64,000 bases of DNA from Gallionella sp. UBA4121 (GTDB lineage Bacteria > Pseudomonadota > Gammaproteobacteria > Burkholderiales > Gallionellaceae). The translations under genes and the position numbers were made by a program. The stretch's first letter is position 1. Every line of letters starts with the position of its first letter. Shown in pieces: positions 34,983 to 43,177 of the stretch. The stretch spans positions 1 to 64,000 of the forward strand of contig DFWZ01000040.1 of assembly GCA_002381565.1 (NCBI GenBank), written 5' to 3'. The notes under the pieces are model-generated. The model was given only the letters and a program-made list of their open reading frames with translations, made no database searches and was not told the origin of the DNA.

Positions 34983-35963
34983 TCATCGCCTGATTCCGTT
35001 TAATGCGGCATCCAGCCGCGCCCACTGTTCTTCACCGAGCGGCAAACCAAAACGCAGGCTGGCGGGCGCATCGAACAGGCGCGTCAGAATGCCCTGTCGC
35101 GCCAACTGACTGTGTACGCTTGCCGCATCGTTGCACCTTACCCATTGAAACAGTCTGTTGCCGCCAGCAGGCGCAAAACCATACCGGGTCAGCATGCCGG
35201 ACAGGCGGATTCCTGCCGAGTGCAAAATCTTGCGGGTGTTTTCCTGCCATGCGGTGTCGCGAAGGGCGAGCTTCGCCACGTAACGCGAAGGGGTCGCGAT
35301 CGGCCAGGGGCCGAGCAGCTCGGCCAGCATCTGCAAGATATTTTCCGGCGCCAGCACAAAGCCCGCACGGGCGCCTGCCAGACCAAAAAATTTTCCTACC
35401 GAGCACAGCACGATCAGCCCATCGCGCGGACAGAACGATGCAAGACTGTGTTCTGGCGTGGCATCCATGAAGGCTTCATCCACCACCAGAAGTCCCCCGC
35501 CTGCTGCCAGGCGCTCATGCAACGCCAGCAACTCACTGATGCTATAAAGTCTGCCGGTCGGGTTGTTCGGATTAATGATGACCACCACCTCCGCCGTACT
35601 TTGCAGAATCTCTTCATCGGACACACGGAATACCTGATGACCGTGCTGTCGCCAGGCGTATTCATGTTCCGCATAAGCTGTTTGAGCAAGTGCCACGGTG
35701 CAATGCTTGCGCAGTCCTGGCAAGGCCCCAATCGCCGCCTGTGAACCTGCGACTGGGAGCAGTTGCGTCGTACCATAAAAGCTGCACGCAGCCTCAATCA
35801 GACCGTCATCGTCCTGCGGCAGATGCTGCCATATTCTGGCCGGCATTGCAGGCACAGGCCAGCCGTCAGGATTGATGCCAGTGGACAGATCCAGCCAGCG
35901 GTTCTCAGCAATGCCGTAGCGCAGCGCCGCAGCACGCACTCTGCCGCCGTGTTCAAGCGCCAT
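34983..35963 (-). CDS. cobD: L-threonine-O-3-phosphate decarboxylase CobD
   Basis: A 326-residue PLP enzyme of the aminotransferase fold type I. INPNNPTGRLYSISELLALH and VVDEAFMDATPEHS are the PLP-phosphate and pyridine-ring segments, and the Schiff-base lysine is in LCSVGKFFGLAGARAGFVLA (about residue 205). N-terminal GGRVRAAALRYGIAENRWLD is typical of CobD/CobC. It makes (R)-1-aminopropan-2-ol phosphate for the nucleotide loop. It overlaps cbiB by 11 bases. Confidence 0.92.
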   Translation of the reverse strand: MALEHGGRVRAAALRYGIAENRWLDLSTGINPDGWPVPAMPARIWQHLPQDDDGLIEAACSFYGTTQLLPVAGSQAAIGALPGLRKHCTVALAQTAYAEHEYAWRQHGHQVFRVSDEEILQSTAEVVVIINPNNPTGRLYSISELLALHERLAAGGGLLVVDEAFMDATPEHSLASFCPRDGLIVLCSVGKFFGLAGARAGFVLAPENILQMLAELLGPWPIATPSRYVAKLALRDTAWQENTRKILHSAGIRLSGMLTRYGFAPAGGNRLFQWVRCNDAASVHSQLARQGILTRLFDAPASLRFGLPLGEEQWARLDAALNGIRR

Positions 35964-36885
35964 GTCTGAATCCCTCGATCAGCAAAGCGCCCATGCATAT
36001 CGCCAACAGCCAGAGGTAGAGTGTGTGCTGCACCAGGCGCACCGCGCGTACTATGTCTGCCCGGCCTGCAGGTTTGCCTGAGCCCAGCTGCGGGCGCTGT
36101 TCCAGTTTGCCGTGATAGATCGCAGCGCCGCCCAGCATCACCTGCAATGCCCCTGCCCCTGCCGCCATCACATGACCTGCGTTCGGGCTCTCCCAACCGG
36201 CTGCCTGTTGCCGCCAGCAAGCCGCAGCACTGCCGGCATTTCCCAGCAGGGTATAGCTCAACGCGGTCAGGCGCGCCGGAATGTAATTCAATACATCATC
36301 GAGTCTTGCCGCCGCCCAGCCGAATTCGTTGTAGCGCGCATTGCGATAGCCCCACATCGCGTCCAGCGTGTTGCTCAACCGGTACAACAGCACGCCCGGC
36401 GCGCCTGCCACCACGAACCAGAACAGCGCGGCAAAGATCGCATCGTTACCGTTTTCCAGCACCGATTCCACGGTGGCGCCGGCCACACCCGCCTCGTCCA
36501 ATTGCGTGGTGTCGCGGCTGACCATCATGCTCACAGCCTGTCTCGCGGCGGGCATGTCCTCAGCAGAAAAAGCATTTGATACGCGCTCTGCATGTTCAGC
36601 GAGACTACGCGGCGCGATCGAAAAATACAGCACAAGAATAGAAAACAGCGTGCCGAACACAGCAACACGCTGCAACAGATATGCAAAAAACACCAACGGA
36701 ATCAAAACAATAAAAACGGCAAGCAAGCCGCTCAGATGATTTGCGCGATAGACCAGCCTTTCAACCGTGCAGGCCAGATGACCGAACCCCGCCAGAGGAT
36801 GAAAGCTGCGCGGCTCGCCCAACAGACGATCGAGCAATACCGCCGCCATCACCATCAGCGGCACAGTCAGATCAGGTGCCGGCAT
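35953..36885 (-). CDS. cbiB: Adenosylcobinamide-phosphate synthase CbiB
   Basis: From ATG 36885 the product has 310 residues and four to five membrane segments. LLDRLLGEPRSFHPLAGFGH near the N-terminus, SRDTTQLDEAGVAGATVESV and ESPNAGHVMAAGAGALQVML are family signatures (CbiB/CobD of Pseudomonas). It joins aminopropanol phosphate to cobyric acid. The open frame extends far upstream (to 37173) but that part is antisense-like to bluB and lacks homology; start 36885 overlaps the bluB stop by 14 bases. Confidence 0.93.
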   Translation of the reverse strand: MPAPDLTVPLMVMAAVLLDRLLGEPRSFHPLAGFGHLACTVERLVYRANHLSGLLAVFIVLIPLVFFAYLLQRVAVFGTLFSILVLYFSIAPRSLAEHAERVSNAFSAEDMPAARQAVSMMVSRDTTQLDEAGVAGATVESVLENGNDAIFAALFWFVVAGAPGVLLYRLSNTLDAMWGYRNARYNEFGWAAARLDDVLNYIPARLTALSYTLLGNAGSAAACWRQQAAGWESPNAGHVMAAGAGALQVMLGGAAIYHGKLEQRPQLGSGKPAGRADIVRAVRLVQHTLYLWLLAICMGALLIEGFRHGA

Positions 36886-37534
36886 CCGTGCATCCCCAAC
36901 TATTCTCGAACAGCATTTCACCCAGCGGTTGCGGCGCACGCCAGCCTTCGAGCTGCAACATCGGTGCCGCGTAAAACTCCTCGACCTGACCCAGACACAG
37001 TATCGCGACGGGTTTGCCGCCGGCAGGAATGCCCAGCAATGCTGCCAACGCCTGCGGGTCGAACAACGATACCCAGCCCATCCCCAGTCCTTCTGCACGT
37101 GCCGCCAGCCACATGTTCTGGATCGCGCAGGCCACAGACGCCAGATCCATCTCCGGCAAAGTTCGCCTGCCAAAAATATGCGACTCGCGCTGATCCATCA
37201 ACGCTGCCACCCACAGCTCTGCGCAATCCGTAATCCCTTCCACTTTAAGCCGCATGAATTGTGCATCGCGACTGCCCAGTGCATCTGCCGTTAAATGCCG
37301 TTCGGCATCCACCAGCGCGTGGATCTGACAGCGCAATGCGGAATCAGTAATCCGGATAAACCGCCAGGGCTGCATCAGCCCCACGCTGGGTGCCTGGTGC
37401 GCGGCTTGCAGCACGCGCTGCAAAATCTCCTCAGGGATAGGATCGCTGCGAAAATGGCGCATGTCGCGCCGCTCCCTTATCACGCGGTAAATGGCTGCAC
37501 GATCAGTGTCTGAATAGCGATGCGGCAGACTCAT
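36872..37534 (-). CDS. bluB: 5,6-dimethylbenzimidazole synthase BluB
   Basis: The 220-residue flavoenzyme of the nitroreductase fold starts MSLPHRYSDTDRAAIYRVIR, followed by RRDMRHFRSDPIPEEILQRV, APSVGLMQPWRFIRI and CAIQNMWLAARAEGLGMGWV, all BluB motifs. It breaks down reduced FMN with O2 to give dimethylbenzimidazole, the lower ligand of B12, so its presence argues for an aerobic or microaerobic life. Its ATG overlaps the cbiA stop (37531-37534). Confidence 0.94.
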   Translation of the reverse strand: MSLPHRYSDTDRAAIYRVIRERRDMRHFRSDPIPEEILQRVLQAAHQAPSVGLMQPWRFIRITDSALRCQIHALVDAERHLTADALGSRDAQFMRLKVEGITDCAELWVAALMDQRESHIFGRRTLPEMDLASVACAIQNMWLAARAEGLGMGWVSLFDPQALAALLGIPAGGKPVAILCLGQVEEFYAAPMLQLEGWRAPQPLGEMLFENSWGCTDAGT

Positions 37535-38820
37535 GGCAGGAACAACCGCGCTGCCGCCATCGGATCGGACGGGAAATAAAAATGGGTGTAGGAAGCCGTC
37601 AGGCGCAGCTTTTGGTACACCGCCTCGCTTGTCGTATTGCCATTGGGACACGCGCCCCGCGCCACGGGCATAAGGCTCGTCTCTACCCTGGAATAATGAA
37701 AAGTATGTCCACGCAGCGTGCCTTCCTGCAATGAGACGCTTTGCAACGCGAGTGCACACAATTGATTCTGCATCACGGCATTCCCGTCCATCAGTCCCAG
37801 CAGATGCGCTGATTGACCCTGCGCATCGGTAAGCGTCTGCAAAGCGTACAACATGCCGCCACATTCCGCGAGTATCGGCTTGTGCCCGGCGTGATGGGCG
37901 CGAATGGCGGCAAGCATGGCCGTGTTTGCCGCCAGCCTGGGCAGGTGTAACTCCGGGTAACCGCCGGGCAGATACAAACTGTCTGCCTCCGGCAAGACGC
38001 TATCATCGAGGGGAGAAAAGAAACACAGCTCTGCGCCTAACGCCTCCAGCACATCGAGGTTGGCGCGATACAGGAATGAAAAAGCCGCGTCCCTCGCCAC
38101 GGCAATTTTCACCCCTTCCAGTTCACGCGCCACGCTCATAGTTTCTGAGGGTGCGGCAAATTCAACGGCCGGCGGCAAACTGGTGTCGCACTGCGCTTCC
38201 CACAACCTGGCCGCATGTGCAATGCGCTGTTCTATATCGGGCAACTCGGCCGCCTGCAACAGACCCAGATGCCGCTCGGGCAAGCTGATCTGTGCACTAC
38301 TTGGCAACGCGCCGCAAAATCTCAACGACTTCGGCAATCGTTCTGTGAGCATCTGTGTATGACGCACACTGCCAACGCGGTTTGCGATCACACCATAGAA
38401 CGGCAGTTCGGTATCGAGCTGTGACAGTCCGCAAGCCATCGCGGCAAAAGTTTGCGCCATCGCACTGGCGTCGATCACAGCCAGTATGGGTACGCCGAAC
38501 TGGCGGGCAAGATCAGCACTGGATGGATTTCCATCGAACAGTCCCATCACGCCTTCGATCAGAATAAGGTCAGCCTCACCGGCTCCCCTGTAGAGCATGG
38601 CACGGCAATCCGCCTCACCGCCCATCCACAGATCGAGCTGATAGACCGGATTGCCGGATGCCACCTCCAGGATAGTCGGATCTATAAAATCCGGCCCGGT
38701 CTTGAAGACGCGCACAGACCGACCCTGGCTGCGATGGAAGGCGGCCATCGCGGCGGTGACCGTGGTTTTTCCCTGCCCGGAGGCGGGCGCGCTGATCAGC
38801 AGTGCGGTACACGCAACCAT
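37531..38820 (-). CDS. cbiA: Cobyrinate a,c-diamide synthase CbiA/CobB
   Basis: The 429-residue amidase has ISAPASGQGKTTVTAAMAAF (ATPase loop, about residue 10-28), FKTGPDFIDPTILEVASGNP, VEGVMGLFDGNP and the glutaminase cysteine in ILAECGGMLYALQTLT (about residue 320). It amidates the a and c side chains of (hydrogeno)cobyrinic acid. Since no ring-synthesis genes are in the window, it either acts in a de novo path encoded elsewhere or upgrades imported precursors. It follows cobA by 2 bases. Confidence 0.93.
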   Translation of the reverse strand: MVACTALLISAPASGQGKTTVTAAMAAFHRSQGRSVRVFKTGPDFIDPTILEVASGNPVYQLDLWMGGEADCRAMLYRGAGEADLILIEGVMGLFDGNPSSADLARQFGVPILAVIDASAMAQTFAAMACGLSQLDTELPFYGVIANRVGSVRHTQMLTERLPKSLRFCGALPSSAQISLPERHLGLLQAAELPDIEQRIAHAARLWEAQCDTSLPPAVEFAAPSETMSVARELEGVKIAVARDAAFSFLYRANLDVLEALGAELCFFSPLDDSVLPEADSLYLPGGYPELHLPRLAANTAMLAAIRAHHAGHKPILAECGGMLYALQTLTDAQGQSAHLLGLMDGNAVMQNQLCALALQSVSLQEGTLRGHTFHYSRVETSLMPVARGACPNGNTTSEAVYQKLRLTASYTHFYFPSDPMAAARLFLP

Positions 38821-38822
38821 GC

Positions 38823-39422
38823 TTAAAGGTCTATGCCAGGCTGGGCGCGGATACCTGCGCGGTACGCGTGTTTGATATCCTGAATTTCACTCACCGTATC
38901 GGCCATAGCCAGCAGACACTCAGGCGCTGCCCGCCCCGTGATCACCACATGCTGCGTCGGTGGGCGCGCAGCCAGATCGGCACAAACCTGCTTTTCATCC
39001 AGATAGCCGTATGTCAGCAAGTATGTCAGTTCATCGAGTACCACCAGATGCAGCGATTCGTCACGCAACATACCTTGCGCCACGGTCCATCCGCGACGGG
39101 CGGTCGCGATATCCGCATCGCGGTTTTGCGTATCCCAGGTAAATCCATCGCCCAGCACATGCCATTGCACGCCTGGCTGATTGCCTAAAAATTTTTCTTC
39201 ACCCGTGTCGCGGCGACTTTTCAGAAATTGCGCCACGCCCGCCTTGTAACCATAACCCAGCGTGCGCGCCACCATGCCGAACGCGGAACTTGATTTGCCC
39301 TTGCCATTTCCGGTCAGCACCAGCAAAAGCCCCTTGTCCTGATCGGCTTTGGCGATCGAGGCATCAATCACGGCCTTCTTGCGCGCCATGCGGCGGCTGT
39401 GTTGTTCGCTGTTATCCGGCAT
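38823..39422 (-). CDS. cobA: Corrinoid adenosyltransferase CobA/BtuR
   Basis: A 199-residue P-loop enzyme: GLLLVLTGNGKGKSSSAFGM holds the unusual Walker A that binds ATP in reverse orientation, and VVLDELTYLLTYGYLDEKQV is Walker B-like. The C-terminal AYRAGIRAQPGIDL is typical. It transfers the 5'-deoxyadenosyl group to cob(I)alamin or cob(I)yrinic acid diamide. It overlaps the upstream membrane-protein gene by 11 bases. Confidence 0.95.
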   Translation of the reverse strand: MPDNSEQHSRRMARKKAVIDASIAKADQDKGLLLVLTGNGKGKSSSAFGMVARTLGYGYKAGVAQFLKSRRDTGEEKFLGNQPGVQWHVLGDGFTWDTQNRDADIATARRGWTVAQGMLRDESLHLVVLDELTYLLTYGYLDEKQVCADLAARPPTQHVVITGRAAPECLLAMADTVSEIQDIKHAYRAGIRAQPGIDL

Positions 39423-39978
39423 GGTTTACCCGATTGGCCCTTAGCGTGAACAGCACATACAGCATCACGGCAGGAACCAGATATATCGCTGCGCCGCTGA
39501 CATAAGGCACATAATATTGAGCAACGCGAGCGGCATACTCGCCCATATTCATGTCAGGGTAGCGGCCGGAAAACAGGTAGAACGCGCCGTTGGAAATGAA
39601 AAATGCCACGCTCACCGCCGCTGCCGAGACAGCTGAAAATATGCCAAGGCTGCGCAGCGTATCCTGATGCAGGCGCGCATAGTAGCGGCCTGAAAACCAC
39701 AGTACGGCGTAAGTCGGGATCAGAAACCAGTAAGCTGACGTCACGCAGTAATCACTTACACCCATATGAGTGATCGCGACATAATCGAGCAGAGCGGCTT
39801 CCAGCAGCAAGGCGCCGAACAACAGCGGACTGGCGACCAGAAATCCTGCCAGCAAAAACACGGCAAGCGAGGCGTCCGGTAAATGCAAGCTGCTTCCGAA
39901 ATGATGCATGCGCGTCGCGGACATCAAAATGACCAGCACTGCGCATAGTACGAGGGATTTGTTCTGTGACGTATTCAT
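39412..39978 (-). CDS. Unnamed six-helix membrane protein in the B12 operon
   Basis: From ATG 39978 (MNTSQNKSLVLCAVLVILMS) the product has 188 residues with about six hydrophobic segments (9-22, 33-50, 53-70, 78-98, 112-133, 155-180). Histidine-bearing loops (TRMHHFGSSLHLPDASLAVF, residues about 21-40) stand out. It lies between btuB and cobA under the cobalamin riboswitch, so corrinoid or cobalt transport is a fair guess: size and topology resemble the S components of ECF transporters, but no CbiMNQO or BtuFCD genes are near. I do not recognise a named family. Confidence 0.7.
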   Translation of the reverse strand: MNTSQNKSLVLCAVLVILMSATRMHHFGSSLHLPDASLAVFLLAGFLVASPLLFGALLLEAALLDYVAITHMGVSDYCVTSAYWFLIPTYAVLWFSGRYYARLHQDTLRSLGIFSAVSAAAVSVAFFISNGAFYLFSGRYPDMNMGEYAARVAQYYVPYVSGAAIYLVPAVMLYVLFTLRANRVNHAG

Positions 39979-40040
39979 TGTGTAACTCCTGTTGAAAATG
40001 GAACACGCGCACCTTATCACAACGCGTGTTCCCATAACAA

Positions 40041-41855
40041 TTACTGCTGGTAGCTTAAACCCACGAACAGTGTGCGGCCCGGGGTGTTATAGCCATACAC
40101 CTCGGAATAACTGCGATTGAACAGGTTACCCACGCGCGCCGACAGATTCAAATTCTTGTCGATCTGGTAACGCGCGGTCAGGTTTAACAGTTGGTAGCCG
40201 GGCAAAGTGTTTACGCCATCCTGACGTGCGCCGCTGTAACGCACTTCGGCTCCCAGATTGAGCACTCCAAAATCCTGATTCACACCGAAGTTACCGAACT
40301 CTTTGGCGCGCCTGACTAAAACCAGGCCCGTGTTCGCATCACGTGGATTCTGGAACGTTGCACTGGCCCTCAAGTGCGCATTGCCGAAATCACCCGCATA
40401 GCTTAATTCCTGACCGTTTATTTTCGCCTGATTGATATTGTAAGGAAGATAAAGTGGTGCCGCACCATAAACAATTAAATTACCGATTTTGTTATCAAAA
40501 TAAACCACGTCCACACGCTGTCCGTTCGCAGCATAGTGCAACCCGGCCTCTCTGTTTACCGAGTGCTCAGGCATCAAGCTAGGATTACCAAATCCGGGGT
40601 AATATAATTCATTAAAGGTCGGTGCCCTGAAGGCATTGCTGACGCTGGCCGTTGCGCGCCAGCTATCCGCGAAGGACAGCCCGTAACCCAGCAGGCCGGT
40701 ATTGGCCGTACCGAAATCGGAGTAGTTATCCTGACGCAAATTCAGTTGCAGTTGTTGAGCCCCGAATTCACCCACATAACCGCCCAGCACGCTGTTCACA
40801 TTGCGGGAAGTTTTGGGGTAAGGCGTAGTAGAAGTCACTGCCTGCTTCAGATTTTCCACAGACAAACTCAGATGCTGATTATCAGCAAGCTTGAGATTAT
40901 TTTGCCAGGCAATCTGGTTGCTGCGTGTCCGATAACTCGAAGTTTGCACACCATTCGTGTAATAGTGACTGTCATCAACACCTTGTGACAGGCGCACCTG
41001 ACTGTGCCACATCGAACTGATCTGGTCATCGGATGCCAGTGACAATTTGTCGATATTATCGACAATATTATTGACGTCTGTGACTGCCAAATTGTAATTA
41101 TTGTCGTACGAACTATTGCCGCGCGTGCTGAACACCGAAGCGGTCAGTGCATGGTCGGCGTTAAGCGTCTGTTTTATTTGTGCATCGAGCGTGCTGTTGT
41201 CATAGCCGTTGTTGTTGGGATTGGCACCCGTCATGAGCAGCGGATTCATCGCCGATACGCCATCTGTCTTGACACGGCCTGCATTGACGCTGAACGAGGT
41301 GTCATTAACGCTGCCTGAAAATCCCGCAGACATGCGCTGCGTGCCCTGATTGCCCACACCCATGCTGGCGTTAAAAGCAGGGACACCATGACCATGCCTG
41401 GTGAACAGCTGAATCACGCCGCCGATGGCCTCCGAACCGTACAGGCTGCTGACGTTGCCGCGCACCACTTCGATGCGCTCGATACTATCTAACATCAGGT
41501 GTTCTATGGCGGTCGTGCCCATCGTCGCAGAATCAATACGCACGCCGTCCAGCAGCACCAATACTTGATTTGGGTTGGTGCCGCGCATATAGATACCGGA
41601 TGAGGAGCCCATCCCGCCGTTCTGCGTGATTTCCAGCCCCGGCACGGAACGCAGCAGTGTCACAACATCCGGCGCGCCGGATTTCTTGATATCCTGTTCG
41701 TTCAACACCGTGGTATCCGCGATGGATTTATCCAGCGCCTGCGGCATACGCGCGGCGGTGACGACAATTTCTTCCATACCGGAAGTGTCCGCAGATGCTG
41801 CAACAGGGAATGCGATCGCACCGAACAGTGCGAGGGTGATGATTTTTTGATTCAT
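40041..41855 (-). CDS. btuB: TonB-dependent vitamin B12 receptor BtuB
   Basis: A 604-residue outer-membrane receptor: signal peptide (MNQKIITLALFGAIAFPVAA), TonB-box region (MEEIVVTAARMP), plug domain (DVVTLLRSVPGLEITQNGGM, ISMRGTNPNQVLVLLDGVRI-like, IERIEVVRGNVSSLYGSEAI) and a 22-strand barrel ending in GRTLFVGLSYQQ. BtuB-like length and the cobalamin riboswitch upstream make cobalamin or related corrinoids the likely cargo. RBS AGGAAG is 5-6 bases before the ATG. It is the first gene of the minus-strand cob series. Confidence 0.93.
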   Translation of the reverse strand: MNQKIITLALFGAIAFPVAASADTSGMEEIVVTAARMPQALDKSIADTTVLNEQDIKKSGAPDVVTLLRSVPGLEITQNGGMGSSSGIYMRGTNPNQVLVLLDGVRIDSATMGTTAIEHLMLDSIERIEVVRGNVSSLYGSEAIGGVIQLFTRHGHGVPAFNASMGVGNQGTQRMSAGFSGSVNDTSFSVNAGRVKTDGVSAMNPLLMTGANPNNNGYDNSTLDAQIKQTLNADHALTASVFSTRGNSSYDNNYNLAVTDVNNIVDNIDKLSLASDDQISSMWHSQVRLSQGVDDSHYYTNGVQTSSYRTRSNQIAWQNNLKLADNQHLSLSVENLKQAVTSTTPYPKTSRNVNSVLGGYVGEFGAQQLQLNLRQDNYSDFGTANTGLLGYGLSFADSWRATASVSNAFRAPTFNELYYPGFGNPSLMPEHSVNREAGLHYAANGQRVDVVYFDNKIGNLIVYGAAPLYLPYNINQAKINGQELSYAGDFGNAHLRASATFQNPRDANTGLVLVRRAKEFGNFGVNQDFGVLNLGAEVRYSGARQDGVNTLPGYQLLNLTARYQIDKNLNLSARVGNLFNRSYSEVYGYNTPGRTLFVGLSYQQ

Positions 41856-41935
41856 GATTACTTCCTGAGTAAATTCCGAGCGACCCCGCTGGAATGTTAT
41901 TAATCAGGAAATACTGCGAGTGAAATGACTTTTGC

Positions 41936-41968
41936 GAAGATATCTGCACGGCTCGTGCAGATATCTTC
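41936..41968 (-). promoter_or_regulatory. Perfect hairpin between riboswitch aptamer and btuB
   Basis: GAAGATATCTGCAC (41936-41949) and GTGCAGATATCTTC (41955-41968) form a 14-base-pair perfect stem with a G-C closing pair and small loop. It lies 40 bases after the aptamer in transcript order and 80 before the btuB ATG. No T run follows on minus (GCAAAAGTCATTT), so it is not a clear intrinsic terminator; it may be part of the expression platform. Confidence 0.6.
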
Positions 41969-42004
41969 CCGATGCGCCGCCCGCAGCATCTCCCGTACTT
42001 ATGC

Positions 42005-42190
42005 TTTCAGGCCGGTATCCGGGCTCGCAAGTCTTGATTTACCGCCTTCCCATGATTGCTCACAGTGGCATGATGGCAAATCCACACTCGCTTACCGTTG
42101 CGGGGGCAGCTCAGGCTTTGTTGAATTATTCTGGAAAGTCCGCAAAGCGAACCTGTTCCAACCCAACGCACCTGCTTCCCGTTTAACTTG
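42005..42190 (-). promoter_or_regulatory. Cobalamin riboswitch upstream of btuB
   Basis: On minus the order of conserved parts is complete: GGGAAGCAGGTG (from about 42180), then GCTGCCCCCGCAACGGTAA, GCCACTGTGAGC, CATGGGAAGGC and, at the end, AGCCCGGATACCGGCC (about 42024-42009). These are the AdoCbl aptamer core including the B12 box region. It would turn down btuB and the downstream cob genes when adenosylcobalamin is plentiful. It is 150 bases upstream of the btuB start codon. Confidence 0.96.
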
Positions 42191-42297
42191 ACTGCATGAC
42201 AGTCTTAGCACCTCAAAGCGGCGCGCACTTTACCACGACTCTCGACCTCGCACAAAACGACGATTTACAAAATACTTGCACAAGCCTGTCTTAGCAT

Positions 42298-42327
42298 TTG
42301 ACTTTCCAGCACTTTTCAAACTATATT
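42298..42327 (+). promoter_or_regulatory. Promoter of zapB-zapA with start at the ATG
   Basis: TTGACT (42298-42303), 18-base spacer, TATATT (42322-42327). The zapB ATG at 42334 lies 6 bases after the -10 box, at the expected transcription start, and has no Shine-Dalgarno, so the message is probably leaderless. Confidence 0.6.
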
Positions 42328-42333
42328 ACCCGC

Positions 42334-42534
42334 ATGGAAAATGAACTGAACGCACTGGAGAGCAAGCTCGCGCAACTGATACAAGTCAGCAGCCAATTGC
42401 GCCGTGAAAACCACCAGTTACGCCAGGAGTTGGCACAGGCATTAAACCTCAACCGGCTATGCAATGACAAAATAGACAGCGCAAAGTCCCGCCTGGAAAA
42501 GCTGCTGCCAACCTTAACCGAAAAACAATCATGA
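42334..42534 (+). CDS. zapB: ZapB-like coiled-coil protein
   Basis: The 66-residue product is almost entirely a coiled coil (MENELNALESKLAQLIQVSS, then RRENHQLRQELAQALNLNRL and DKIDSAKSRLEKLLPTL). It matches the small TIGR02449/ZapB-like family that precedes zapA in betaproteobacteria. In E. coli ZapB bridges ZapA and the division ring to the chromosome. The start at 42334 is preferred to 42298 because it directly follows a promoter and gives the family N-terminus. It overlaps zapA by 4 bases. Confidence 0.8.
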   Translation: MENELNALESKLAQLIQVSSQLRRENHQLRQELAQALNLNRLCNDKIDSAKSRLEKLLPTLTEKQS

Positions 42535-42842
42535 GCAACCCAAAAAACACGCTGGAAGTTACAATTCTCGATCGTGAACTACGGGTCGCCTGCCCGGAGG
42601 AAGAACAGCAGGCCTTGCTCGATGCGGTCGCCTATCTCAATAAAAAAATGACCGAGATTCGTGATGCCGGAAAGATCGGCAACGTCGAGCGTATCGCCAT
42701 CATGGCCGCACTCAACATCGCCAATGAGTTACTTTCCATGAAAGTTGGACGCGGGGTTGACCTCGCCGACTTAACGCGTAGAATGGGATCCATGCAAACG
42801 GCAATCGATCAGGCACTCGCCGAACAAGACACGCTGTTCTAG
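42531..42842 (+). CDS. zapA: Cell division protein ZapA
   Basis: A 103-residue protein with the ZapA pattern: VTILDRELRVACPEEEQQAL, AYLNKKMTEIRDAGKIGNVE, IAIMAALNIANELL and a C-terminal coiled coil. ZapA bundles FtsZ filaments at mid-cell. Its ATG overlaps the zapB stop (ATGA), and 6S RNA follows, the arrangement known from many proteobacteria. Confidence 0.93.
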   Translation: MSNPKNTLEVTILDRELRVACPEEEQQALLDAVAYLNKKMTEIRDAGKIGNVERIAIMAALNIANELLSMKVGRGVDLADLTRRMGSMQTAIDQALAEQDTLF

Positions 42843-42865
42843 TCGTGACTGGCCTACCAAATTCG

Positions 42866-43050
42866 AGTTGTCCCCTGCGGTGTTCGTCAGACTCATATAT
42901 TCTTTGAACCAAGTAACTTTACAGGTCGCGACTCATACGCCGTTGTTGTGAATGTCCCTTGCGGATGATCCTGATGCGGCAGGGAAGTGACCCTCTTGAA
43001 CCTTCAGGTTCAAGATGCTGGGTCAACGGCACAGGCGGGGGCTTTATTTT
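42866..43050 (+). ncRNA. ssrS: 6S RNA (ssrS)
   Basis: The segment after zapA has the 6S features: 5' side TCCCCTGCGGTGTTCGTCAG, an AT-rich bubble strand, ...CTTGAACCTTCAGGTTCAAG..., and a 3' side with GGCACAGGCGGGGGC able to pair with the 5' side. 6S RNA binds sigma-70 RNA polymerase as a promoter mimic in stationary phase. Ends are estimated to within about 10 bases. A terminator lies at 43052-43081. Confidence 0.85.
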
Positions 43051-43051
43051 C

Positions 43052-43081
43052 AGTGCGACCTTTTGGTCGCACTTTTTATTT
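43052..43081 (+). terminator. Terminator after 6S RNA
   Basis: AGTGCGACC (43052-43060), TTTT loop, GGTCGCACT (43065-43073), then TTTTATTT. A perfect 9-base-pair stem with T tail. Confidence 0.9.
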
Positions 43082-43130
43082 GCATGTCGCCTGGCTATCA
43101 AACATACGGCCTAACGATGTTCTGTCCATT

Positions 43131-43177
43131 TAAAAAAAGGGCCTGCATTTCTGTAGGCCCTTTTTTTATTTGGTGGC
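43131..43177 (-). repeat. Terminator plus tRNA-3'-end-like relic (left copy)
   Basis: On minus: GGGGGAGCCACCAAATAAAA, then a hairpin GGGCCTACAGAAATGCAGGC with T tail. The same order (CCACCAAATAAA, then a hairpin with ACAGAAATG loop, then T run) follows the intact tRNA at 44617-44658. Upstream of the CCACCA no tRNA arms can be found, so this is either a decayed tRNA end or an attachment-site duplicate. Confidence 0.55.

Noticed and set aside
35953..37173. A 406-residue CbiB with an N-terminal extension
   Set aside because: The first 96 codons overlap bluB in another frame, are rich in R, W and C, and lack family similarity; ATG 36885 gives the normal CbiB.
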